64,000 nucleotides of DNA, from positions 204,685 through 268,684 of the forward strand of contig MEHQ01000969.1 in assembly GCA_008828725.1 (NCBI GenBank). Direction: 5' to 3'. The stretch comes from Saccharina japonica (Eukaryota > Sar > Phaeophyceae > Laminariales > Laminariaceae). The stretch's first letter is position 1, and each line of letters begins with the position of its first letter. A program made the position numbers and the translations under genes. Shown in pieces: positions 1 through 11,400 of this stretch. Below the pieces are notes generated by a model. It was given only the letters and a program-made list of their open reading frames with translations. It was not told the origin of the DNA and did not search any database.

Positions 1-110
1 GCACCCCCCCCAAGATCCTAATCTTTGGTGTTGGTGCGCGTGTTGACCAATGAAAGAGCGGTGTTTTTTTTGATTTTTTTGCTCCAAATTGATGTTTTTT
101 TTTTCTTCGT

Positions 111-1478
111 TAACGCCCTACCCTAAGAACTGGTCCCACGAATTTGGGGACAACTACTTGGAATTAGTGTGGGACGTTTTTTTTCGTTCTGGATGGGTTA
201 AACGCCCTTAAGCAAGGATGGCTCCCACGAATTTGGGGATAAACTACTTGGAATTAGTGTGGGAATGTTTTTTTTGCAGTTCTGAATGGGTTAACCCTTA
301 AGAACTGGTCTCACGATATTTAGGGACAAACTACTTGGAATTGGTGTGGGATATATTTTTTTCAGTTCTGAATGGGTTAACCCCTTAAGACGTCCTACAG
401 AATTGGGGGACAAATTACTTGGAATTAGTGTGGGACTTTCTTTCAGTTTGAATGGGTTAACCCCTTATAGAACTGGTCCGCACCTAATTGAGGGGCAAAT
501 TACTTGGAATTAGTTGTGGGATCATTATTTTCAGTCTCTGAATCGGGGTAACCCTTTAAGAACTGGTCCCACATATTTGGGGACAAACTACTTGGAATTA
601 GTGTGGGACATTTTCTTTCAGTTCTTGAATGGGTTAACCCTTAAGAACTGGTCCCACATATTTGGGGACAAATACTTGGAATTAGTGTGGGACATTTTTT
701 TTCAGTTCTGAATCGGCTTAACCCCTTAGAACTGGTCCCCCAAGTTGGGGAAAACTTACTTGGATTTAGTGTGGGACATTTTTTTGCAGTTCTGAATGGG
801 TTCAACCCCTTAAGACTGGTCCCACGTATTTGGGGACAAACTACTTGAAATTAGTGTGGGACATTTGTTTCAGTTCTGAATGGGTTAACCCCTTAAGAAC
901 TGGTCCCACGATTTTGGGGAAAATTACTTGAGAATTAGTGTGGGATATTTTTTTTCAGTTCTGAATGGGTTAACCCACTTAAGAACTGGTCGCCACGATA
1001 TTGGGGACAAACTACTTGGAATTGGTGTGGGAAAAATTTTTTTTCAGTTCTGAATGGGTTAACCCCTTAAGAACTGGTCGACCATTTGGGGACAAATTAC
1101 TTGGAATTAGTTGAGGCATTTTTTTAGTTCTGAATGGGTTAACCCCTTAAGAACTGGTCCCACGATTTGGGAGACAAATACTTGGAATTAGTGTGGGAAT
1201 TTTTTTTCAGTTTGAATGGGTTAACACCCCTTAAGAACTGGTCCCACATATTTGGGGAAAACTACTTGGAATTAGTGTGGAATATTTTTTTCAGTTCTGA
1301 ATGGGTTAACCCCTTAAGAACTGGTCCCACGAATTTGGGAAGACAAACTACTTGGAATTAGTGTGGAATTTTTTTTCAGTTCTGAATGGGTTAACCCCTT
1401 AAGAACTGGTCCCACCTATTTGGGGACAAACTACTTGGAATTAGTGTGGGATGTTTTTCTCAGTTCTGAATGGGTTAA
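111..1478. repeat. R1 satellite array, about 16 copies of an 85-bp unit
   Basis: The core TTGGAATTAGTGTGGGA recurs about every 85 bp from position 161 to 1436. Each unit runs from CCCTTAAGAACTGGTCCCAC through TTGGGGACAAACTACTTGG to CAGTTCTGAATGGGTTAA. The unit is imperfectly palindromic: CTTAAGAACTG faces CAGTTCTGAATGG and GTCCCAC faces GTGGGAC, so each monomer could fold into a hairpin. Copies differ by single bases and short indels. Isolated monomers of the same unit occur elsewhere in the window on both strands, which suggests a MITE-like element that became tandemly amplified here. Short ORFs across the array are periodic artefacts. Confidence 0.93.
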
Positions 1479-1850
1479 AACAGGCCCTTAACCCAAATTC
1501 GTCGGAATTATGCCATTCTTGTGATGAAATATGTTACGTCGTATCGTTAGGCCATGGTATGTTCATCAGGCACGTACTTAGCTCTTTTTTTTTTTTTTTT
1601 CAAATCAGTGTGCAGGCTACTGCAGGTATAGAGGCTCCTCAAGTGACCACCCTCGGAAATAACATGGTGCACCTGCATGCAGGCTACCGTATGTTGCTTG
1701 CCTTCGTCATTTGACCATTGACCAGGGGGGGGGTGTACTTCGGGGGGTGTATTGATGACATGCATGTCATGCAAGGCCGTAGTCATAGGGGGAGCGTAAT
1801 ATACTTGCGTGACTCGGACCACAAATAACGCGATGAAGATAAAGAAGGGC
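1479..1850. repeat. Relics of R10 and R2b dispersed elements
   Basis: Positions 1490-1690 share AACCCAAATTCGTCGGAA and GGTGCACCTGCATGCAGG with the R10 elements near 9720-10200 and 18195-18480. Positions 1690-1745 carry an R2b end (TTGCTTGCCTTCGTCATTTG followed by a G-run and TGTACTTC). There is no supported coding sequence. Confidence 0.5.
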
Positions 1851-2010
1851 GGGGGAGGGTGTACTCATGTCGTGCACGACAGTAGTCATATGGCCATAAA
1901 CCCTCGCATCCCTACAATGCCGGGACAGAGCACGTTGGGCTCTCACCAACCAGGCAGACATTGCTTACACCAAGCGCGAAGCGCCGTGAGGTATAGGGCG
2001 AGTCGAATGG
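1851..2010 (-). repeat. R2 poly-C-ended dispersed element
   Basis: The copy is in reverse orientation. A G-rich run is followed by GTGTACTCATGTCGTGCACG, then CCTCGCATCCCTACAATGCC and CACCAAGCGCGAAGCGCCG. On the complement this reads as a unit ending GAGTACACC(C)n, like more than a dozen other copies in the window. Confidence 0.8.
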
Positions 2011-2664
2011 GGGGGGGGGTTGTTAATCCATGAAGTTAAGAGATAGTATGATACGAATGTTTGATGTTACAGGCCGAGATGTCTGCATAAATAATCAGTG
2101 TGAACCCGGTTACAATAGAACTGTTACCTGGGCCCCAGCCCACACATCCGCGCTTAGAGGAAGTCTATATCTCGGGTCGTCCCGCGCTACAGTTTGATAC
2201 GTACATAGTCCGTTTTTTTCACGAAGCGATACGTGCCGTCTTTGTTATTATCTCTTGCTCCCACGAAAAATGGTGTCAGCCTCTCAATCCGTCGAACTCA
2301 TAGCTGGCGTATGTGTAAGGTATTAACACATCAAAATGGGTGCTGTCTACAAGCAGTTTCAACAATCGACCCAGAAATGGTATCAACCTCTTAACCGGTC
2401 GAACGCACAGCTGACACATATATCCGTAAAAACAAATTTCCTCCACAGATCTACTCTTTTCTTTTTTTTTGCTTTCCCTTTGGTTTTTCTCCTTATTTCG
2501 AGGCAATTGTTTTTGAGTGATCAACGCTGAAGTTCATTCATGCTGCATATTGCCGAATGACAAACGCAAAAAAAAAATTAAAACAATAACTATTATTATA
2601 ATATATATTTTTAAACAATGAAATGGTTGTCGCTGTCTTCAAACTATTCCAAGAATCGACGCAG

Positions 2665-5600
2665 AATATTTGGGGGCGAGGCCCGCAACGCTTCCCCCGC
2701 GAGCGGGAACTCCGCGGCAGCTGGGGCTAGGGGAGGGGGGAGGGCACGAGGCAACGCGAGCGACCAATCGGATGAGCCTCCTCGGAAAAAGGATAAGGAT
2801 GTCGCTAAGCTCGGGCGTGCAAAGGAGGCGGGTCGACTTGCAGCGGACGCGATGATAAGGGTGCGTGATGGGGTTTCAGCGCTGAGGCGTGCTTCGAGAG
2901 GGGTCGGTAGCAACGTTGCAAGGCCTTCGAAAAACTGCCATCGTCTTCTCCTGGCACCTTTGCCACACACACACGACATTCTTTCTGCCTGCAATGCTTC
3001 TTGAGCCCATTTCTTTTCAAATCAAAGCTGTCCCAAGAAAACGCAGCGTTTGTTTGTGAGTATGGACCCAAATAACGCCTTGTTCTGTCTGAAACAACAA
3101 ACAACAGATTATTATCGGTACGGCTCCCAATCTCCTGTAATCTTAATCTTCTCGTTACATGGCACTCGACCCTCTCGGACCGCGGGTGGCGTATTGTTTT
3201 CTTGTTGTTCGGTGAGCCGTCATGGGAGAATGTGTTTTCACTTATTCACTCACATTCAGTTGGCATTGCCGCAACCTTTCCCAGCTGTGCACGTGTAGAT
3301 GACGACAGGAACACATTTTCGTGAGGTACACTACTCTCGCTAAGGCACCTGTATCCGTCACCCGAGGATCTGGCAACAACGCGTCTTATTCACGAATCTT
3401 CGAGTCTACGTAATCCCATCAAGAATTGCGTGAGCTTTCAATCGAATTGTTGTACCTATGATACGTATTTTACTACATCTGGATGTTATAAGGATGTTAT
3501 AAGGATTACCCTGGGCTGGGTAATTGATCGATCTTTTACCCCTATAGCTCAGCAGATAATACCCGCATTTGGCGTCGTCGGCAGGACACGGGTTCGAATC
3601 TCACTTCGAACGTTTCTTTTTTCAGAAACGCTTGCGCGTGCGTCCCCAAATAACACGTCTCCCTGGTTCCCCAGGTATTGAAACGAAGCGGGTAGGTCAA
3701 CGTACGGCTGTATACGGTACCGACGTCCCAAATATCCCGCCGTTCAGAGGGGGGGAGAGTGTTATAAGGATTACCCTGGGCTGGGTAATCGATCGATCTT
3801 TTACCCCTATAGCTCAGGTAATACCCCCACATTTGACGTCGTCGAGGACACTGGTCCGATTATCACTTCCAACATTTTTTTGATAGAAACACTTGCGCAT
3901 GCATCCCTAAAAAACACGTCTCCCTGGTTCCCCAGGTATTGAAACGAAGCGGTTAGGTCAACGTACGGCCGTCTACGGTACCGACGTAACAAATACCCCG
4001 CCGTTCAGAGGGTGGGAGAGTGTTATGAGGATTACCCTGGGCTGGATAATCGATCGATATTTTACCCCCTATCGCTCAGCAGGTAATACCCTCACATGGA
4101 CGTGTGGCGACCTTAACCTCTTGTTAGCACCGCACTCCCGTTTGGAGGACAAAACACTTGGAATTAGACTAGGAAAAAATTGGGAGTTGTAAAAAGGGAT
4201 AAGGGTTTATTTTTCTTGCACTTCTGCCGGAGGATGAAAGAAACGAGAAACAAAAATGTGACTTTCTGCAGCGAAAAAATCACCATAATTGTGTTTTTCT
4301 TCGTTTTTGTCTTGTCGTGGTGGTGGCTGGGGTTTTCAGCGAGAGCAGGCGTCTTCGCGAGAGGCGGCGAGAAAGCGAGGGGAAAGTTTCCAAAGGGAAA
4401 GTAACCGTCTACGACAGGACAAGGTAACTGGCGTAACAGTAGTAGTAGTAGTAGTAGTAGTAGTGCTTGCTGTATTTATAGCAGCGGTGTGTGTGTTGTC
4501 TTCACATTAAACCCGTTCTGTCTACCCAACTACACCAGTACACCCAGTGTCTGTCCTGATTCCTAATCCTACAGTAGGTGGTCACAGACAAAAAAAAAAA
4601 AAGGCTGCGAGACAGAGAAAAAACAAAAACAAAATAAACGCAAATCGGCGCATTGACAAATCGAGTCGTATTTGTTTTACAGAAATCAAAGATGTATTTA
4701 TAAGCGGTACGTCGACAAAGAAGTCACATTTGTTTGACAAAAATCAACTAAATATAAACAGGATAATCTCCCCGGTATATATGTACGCAGACCATGTAAC
4801 ACTTGCATATGGGATAGGATTGTCTGGTTTGGGTCCGTCCCTAACTTCGTTAGTAATGTCTGATAAATGTATGCGTTCCATACTTTTGCGTACTGTCATG
4901 GCGGGGTGGAGGCGCTCCTACACTTTTTGCACTCGGGAAAAGTCTTCCTGCCCCCCCCTCTCTGATTGGCCAGCGCCCGATCGTACCTTTTGTTGTCTGA
5001 GAGGTTTAAGGTACACCTTTCTGTGTCTCGTACTCATGTTGGGTTTCACCTATATATTTGGCTTTGAATTCCGGGGGGAAAAGGTACAAGCAGTGAGTGG
5101 CTTTTTTTTTATGTTTTCGTGTGATTGGAATCTGTCAGGTGGAGCTCGACCGAAAGATGAAGGAACGAGAGCAGCAGCGGCGTCAGCGAGTTACAGAAGC
5201 GGCGATTAAGGTGCTCAAAAAAACAAAACCCCATCAACAACAACAACAAAGAAAAAACAAACAAGAAAAAAAAATCGAAAATTGATTTCATGACTCAACT
5301 CACCCTGCCTGCACATCATTGTCAGATGGCAAACTAAATATCAATAACAATGAAATGATGAGTTTTTCTTAACGAGTACCTGGTAACTCTGAATAATTAA
5401 TTGAATTGATCGACGCCGACGTTTAAGTACTTCGTACCAGGGTACGGACTAAGAATAGAAGTGAGTTAGTGTGTTTTGCATTTCTGGGACACGATAAGGA
5501 AAACAACACCGCTACAGGCATAAGCCTTGCAAGTCGACGTCAAATGAGGGTTGGGTTCCCCGGTTCGTCTCGAGGCCATTGACACTCTTTCCTTTTTATT

Positions 5601-6487
5601 GCCCGGGTAGCGAGGAGTACTCACCACCAGGTTGGGTCTAGGATCAATCGGGCACGGCTGATCCCAGAGAACGACAACGAACGGAAATATAAGGACCATT
5701 TGGATAACATGTAAATATACAAACGGTCTTTATATTCCGGATCAGAGTGGTACGTACATACCGATGCTTATCGTGATGTGCTTAAAAAATGCGGTGTCAG
5801 TTCTTTCTGATCGTCTGCTGCTGTGAAGATAACGCGGCACCCCCATCTAGACCTGAATTCGTGGATCCGTGTACGTTTGTTGTCTGTTCGGGGGGGGGGG
5901 GGGGGTCCTTGTGTATTCAAGACCAGCCCGCCCGGTGTGCCGCTAGTCGAAAAGAAAGACACCCGTCGCTCACCGTGAGCCAAAGCTGAAATGATGTTTC
6001 CTGCAGATGGCCGTTCACGAAGGCACAGCAGCACAGCTTGCAATGCGCTTAGCGAAAGGCTACGAGTATTCACGACATCTGCACGAGATAAATGACACGA
6101 CAACAACACAGCCACCCAATTATTGCTTCTTGCACGCCTATGTATATTTTTATATTCTCATTTTTAAATCTAATGCGTAATCGGGTCACGAGTGCTTCGT
6201 TGCTCATTCTGTTTTTTTTTAGCTTTTTTAAACGCGTGTCAACTTATGCCTAATATATATATATGCATTTATATATATGTGTACAGGCCGTCGCGGAAGA
6301 CACCAGACAGGAGCGGGAGAAAAAGAAGCAGCCGCACCAAAACCTTGTCCCGATACACCGCCAGGAGGCGGCGGTGGCCGCACCCACACCATCTCCCACC
6401 CCGATGCCTGCTGTCGGGTCTACCTCCAGCCAAGGGACGGGGACAGGATCAGCGGGACCATCAGCAGCAGCAGCAGCAGCAGCAGCA

Positions 6488-6519
<32 letters not shown>

Positions 6520-8315
6520 CGTGCCGGCGGTGGTTGTACCGATGCCTCCTTCTTTAGGACCCCGGCTTCGAGCCCGGTGGGCCCACGCGAGCGCTTCGGG
6601 AAACAACGCGTCTCCCGAAGTGAGTGTTGGCTTCTTTTTTACTAAAAGTTGTTTAACCCCATTCAGAACCAATATATATATATATATATATGTATACTGT
6701 ATATATATGTATACGATATAATATTATATTATATACACACTAATTTCAAGTAGTTTGTCCCCAAATTCGTGGGACCACTTCTTAACCCGTTCAGAACTGA
6801 ACAACTTATCCCACACTAATTTCAAGTAGTTTGTCTCCAGGTACGTGGGAGGACCAGTTCTTAAGGGATTAAGGGAGTTAACAAAAATACAGCTATTACG
6901 AGGGAGCACAGTAAATACTAGTAAATAGGACCTACGGTAAACACAAAAGCCTACATACGCACTCCTTTCCGAGCTTGGAACTGTAGTCCCATGAGACATC
7001 ACGAAAAACATCACGAATCACGAGAAATCACGAATCACGAAAAACCTGGGCCAGCGAACGATCGCTGTCCAGTTGGAAGCAACAGCCCTGTCTGTTCGCG
7101 TGTTCTACGAGTCTACCAGCACCGTTCCGTGCGGTATCCACTTGGTATTCCCACAAGCGCGATCAACCAGATAAAGCCCGATGCTGCAAGTGAGCTACGT
7201 AGCTTACGTGCTCAGCCAAAGATTATGAACCAGAACGCCAAATTCTCTCTTATGACAACAAACTGCAGATTATTCTTATATCGGTTCCCAATCACGAATA
7301 ATCTTTTCCATTTTTACTAAAACAAAAAAGACACCTAGAACGGGGAACCGTAGTAAATAGGACCTACGGTACAGACAAAAACCTATATATTTACCTATTT
7401 TCACAAACAATTTTTGGTCCTATTTACTATGGTCCCCCGTAATAGTACAATAGATACTACAGTAGACTCGTACGTACGTACGTACGTAAGTACCAGGTGT
7501 GCGATATGGAAAAAAATATCGTCGAAATATCAGATTTGCAAGCATGCGTGCGATGACTTCGACCGCGCGGGCTCTGTGATACGTATGGGATATATGTCGA
7601 GCTCATAGTTGTTTTTTATTTTTTTAATATGTATACATGACCTCTGGGGGGATTTTTTTACGGCAGTTTTGTTTTTATCGGAGGCAAACACATAATTTAT
7701 GTTGAAGTGAGAGCAGACTCTTCTTCGTGCGGTTTTGTTTTTCGCGGGACACCACGCGCTTCCGGAAATGAGTGTCATTACGTATTGGTACTTTTTTTTG
7801 GTTGCGAGACAAAATGTATACCAGGCACATTTTTTTTTTGTGCACCAATTAAGCCCTTAAACTGGGGCCACAGTCACTCCCGTTGTGGGGGGGAAAAACA
7901 CTTGGAATTAGAGTCATATTTAGTTTATCTTGGAATCAGAGTGCAGCACTAAAATGGTTATTAAGGTTGTCAAGGATGTGCCGACGAAAAAACAAAAAAA
8001 AACAAGGCAGTCAGAGGCAGTTGGAAAAAAGTTGTTGATATTTACGGACACGGGCTCGTGTGCCCAGTACATATATACGAGGTGGCGATCGGTTGCGTTT
8101 CGTTTTCTTTTACGAGACAGGTCGCATACATTTCATTTGCTCGCCCTTGTCAAGCATGTGCAGACGCTGGAAAAAAAAACAACAGGAAAGGCAGTGAAAG
8201 TGCAGAAGGCACTGAATCGACCCCATGCGTCCCGTTACATATGATATGTGCACACTAAGCTAGCAAAGATGAGTTTCGACGAAATCCTCGATTTCACAGC
8301 TGTTGTTGTTGTTGC

Positions 8316-8403
<88 letters not shown>

Positions 8404-11400
8404 GCTTTAATATGTGGCGTTCAAAAGTCTCCATATTATGATGGGTCGCATGCGGCCCAGCATTCAGGCATATCATTCAGAGGGTGATCCAGGTTTTTTT
8501 TACCGTATGTATGTATTCTGATATGTTGAGTATTGCATCGTTTCGTTTACATCCGTACTCTGGTGCCGTGTAAACCCACGGTTAGGCTGCGCCACCTCCG
8601 ATGATGTCGGCATTGGAAGCCATTCAGCAGCAGAAGCGGGAAAAGGCGAGATTGGAAGCGGAGGTCAGCCGCAAAGAAGAGGCGTTCCTTCAAGCCGAGG
8701 TGATGGGCCGCGTGGGAGACGGGGAGGGCGAAGGGGGGAGGGGGAGCGGCGAAGAGCTTGGTAGAGTAACTACTGTAGTTATCTTGTCGATTATTTCGTG
8801 CTGCCTCAGGCGTTTTTTCTGTGTGATGTACGTATCATATATTATATAAAATATATACAATATATTATATATATATATGCAGGCCTCTTTTCCTGCGCTG
8901 TATGCGCAGCCAAGTGCTGTATGTTCGACGTGAGACGAGGCATGTTACATGCTCTTTCGCTCCCATCGCATTCCACGTAGAAGTACTATCAAACTAGGGG
9001 CGCACAACATTTTTTTTTTTAACACTAAACTCCTAATGAGGTCATACTGCAAAACAAATCAGTGGGGTGGGATTTCTGGACGAATTATTTTACGAAAAGC
9101 GTTTTTTCCTTGAAAAATTTGGAAAAAGTGTTTGCTTGGTTTTACAGCAGTGGTATTACCCCACTCTGTCTGGCCCTCGAAAATGGATAGTGAGGTGTCG
9201 GATGTTTTTTTTTCTTGCTTGGCTCCCTTCCCGACCAAACGCGTTTTTTTTTTTCCTTTCCGTTCTCCAACAATAACCAACAGCGTCAACGACACAAGTA
9301 CGTATTTAATAGTACGATACATTTTCAGGGTGCATGGCTATTGTACCTTCCCGGTTACCCTGCGGTAGAAACATAAAAAAAAATCTTGCCGGCGACACGA
9401 CACGACACACCCACCCTTTCCCTCGGCTCGGAGTCAAGTCAAGGACCGTTTCCCTCCATCACAAGTCATTCGATGTTCATGCAATGCCTTACATTCCCTC
9501 GACCCCGTCGGCCATATTCGATGTACGCTATTCCAGGGCCGTGAATAAGGCAACACCTTGTCTAGGCTTCACGGCTACGAACAGTAGTTGCTTATCGTGG
9601 GGGTGACGATTTTTAAGCCAGCTGACGGAGTTAGTTAGCCTTGTTGTGTTCGAAAGTAAACACACACACTTCGAGACACAAAGGCGCACTCTACGATAGA
9701 GGTTCACCTGCATGCAGTACATTTTTTTTAGCTCCTCACTCGAGGAGCTTCATGCCTCCATACCTGCAGTAGTCTAAACACTGATTTTGGAGGAAAATAA
9801 CGGTGCTACACGATGGACAATCCCATGACCCAAGTGTGTGGTATGAACAAAATTGCACACAAGAATGGACTAGTGCCACGGTAGAGGTAGCACGTTTTGG
9901 CTGAATCGCTTTCTCAACGATCGAGCTCCTTCATCCAAATTCGTCGGAACTTTATGTTTGTAACGAATAATGTTTCAGAGGATACTTCGGTCATGAGATT
10001 TCGCATCCGGCAGCACTTTTATTTTCCTCCAAATTCATTTTTTCGGTGAGGTGTGACGCTCCTTAAGTGAGGAGCTCAGAAAAAACATGGTGCACCTGTA
10101 TCGTAGCAGGCGTCAATGATAATTCGACGATTTTGGGTTAAGGAGCCTCCCTTCATTCAGAAAACGATTTAGCCAAAATAAGGTATACCTCTATCGTATA
10201 TAGCACGCGTCCAAACAGAAACACATCAAGTCATCATCAGATACAAAAAGACACAAAACCCCTGAAAAAATGACCTACCGCGCGCAGCTAACCGTAATAT
10301 CTAACCAACTAATACCTAGTCGGCGGCGACTTATAGCCAAGTTAGCCACCAACTCACAGCTCTATCCCTCTCGCACTATTCTCGCCGCTCCCCCCCCCCC
10401 CTCCCCCACCACCACACCCCCTCCCCCGTCCCCACCAGAACGTTGCGAGAGAACGAACACCCCATCTTCTTCCCCCACCACCACCACCACCACCACCACC
10501 ACCGTCGACCGTCGCCGAGGGACCAACTCGTTCTCCGCCTGCAGCGAATGACCCCGCCCGGCGAAAAAGTGACGCGCGCGCCCCCTCGTTGGTGGCGGAC
10601 CCGGTCGAAGGTAGTCTGTCTCCCTGCAGCTCGGGTTCTGAGAATAGCGACGACTCCGACAGCTCGCTATGGAAACCGGGAGCGGGGCGAGGAAACAGAG
10701 GGAAAGGTGGCTCCGTCTTGGCGGTGGCGGTGGTGGCCGCCGGAAAGGGACGACGTGAAGGTGGGGCCGATGGAGAGGGTTCGCGAGCCGGTTCGGATGG
10801 GGGGAGGGTGCGGGCGGGAGAGGGCCCAGGAGATGGAGGAGAAGAGGACGGCGACGACGATGGCGACGAGGCGGATGAAGACATTCATGCCAGGTTAGGG
10901 GGGGGGGGGAGGCAAGGAGGGCAAGGATTGGATGTTTTTGGGAGAGAATGGTTGGCATACAAGCCAAGAAAGAGAAGCTGCTGCAGACGCAAGTCGAACC
11001 TGAGACACAAGAGTCTCATAACAACCGAAGTATGTACGACGCGAGTATTCCTATCCCTAACGGGGCAAGGATTGGATGTTTTTTGGGAGAATGGTTGGCA
11101 TGCAACCGAAGTTATGCACGACGCGAATGTTCCTATCCCTAACCCTAAGCCTAAACCCCATGGTTGATTAACCAATGTTCAGGGTTAGTCCTGTTCGTCT
11201 CGTACACAGCAGTGTGCGTCAACCATCGTAGCGTCGAAAAAAGGTCTACAGAAATATTGAGGAAAAACTTTGGGATCTAGATACAGCGGTTCGCGTGTGT
11301 GTACGGTACAATCGACCGTATGACGGGAATTGTTTGCGCGACGAGATATGTTTTGCCACCTGTTTCCGTTTTTATTTTGACACGACGACGCAGTCAAGCT

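Larger units (their letters stand above)
6620..8585. other. Intron of the NEK-like gene: AT repeats, R1, R3 and (TTG)n
   Basis: The intron holds an AT dinucleotide tract (6672-6735), two inverted R1 monomers (6740-6877), an R3 half-element near 6905-6935, a full R3 element (7340-7440), a degraded R1 copy (7850-7950) and a pure GTT run of roughly 35 repeats (8300-8405). The GTT run yields artefactual poly-Val and poly-Gln ORFs. No other coding signal was seen. Confidence 0.7.

Noticed and set aside
6007-6066. Possible exon (MAVHEGTAAQLAMRLAKG) with a good acceptor
   Set aside because: No donor gives a phase compatible with the neighbouring exons at 5210 and 6287, which join in phase without it.
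6240-6735. AT dinucleotide tracts as origin or promoter elements
   Set aside because: These are plain AT microsatellites beside exon 6287-6619. Nothing beyond composition supports a regulatory role.
8248-8487. ORFs of poly-Val (+) and poly-Gln (-)
   Set aside because: They are products of the (GTT)n microsatellite and have no flanking coding signal.
10354-10967. Long minus-strand ORFs opposite the 10545-10893 exon
   Set aside because: They are shadows of the plus-strand exon, whose junction phases match the rest of the NEK-like gene.
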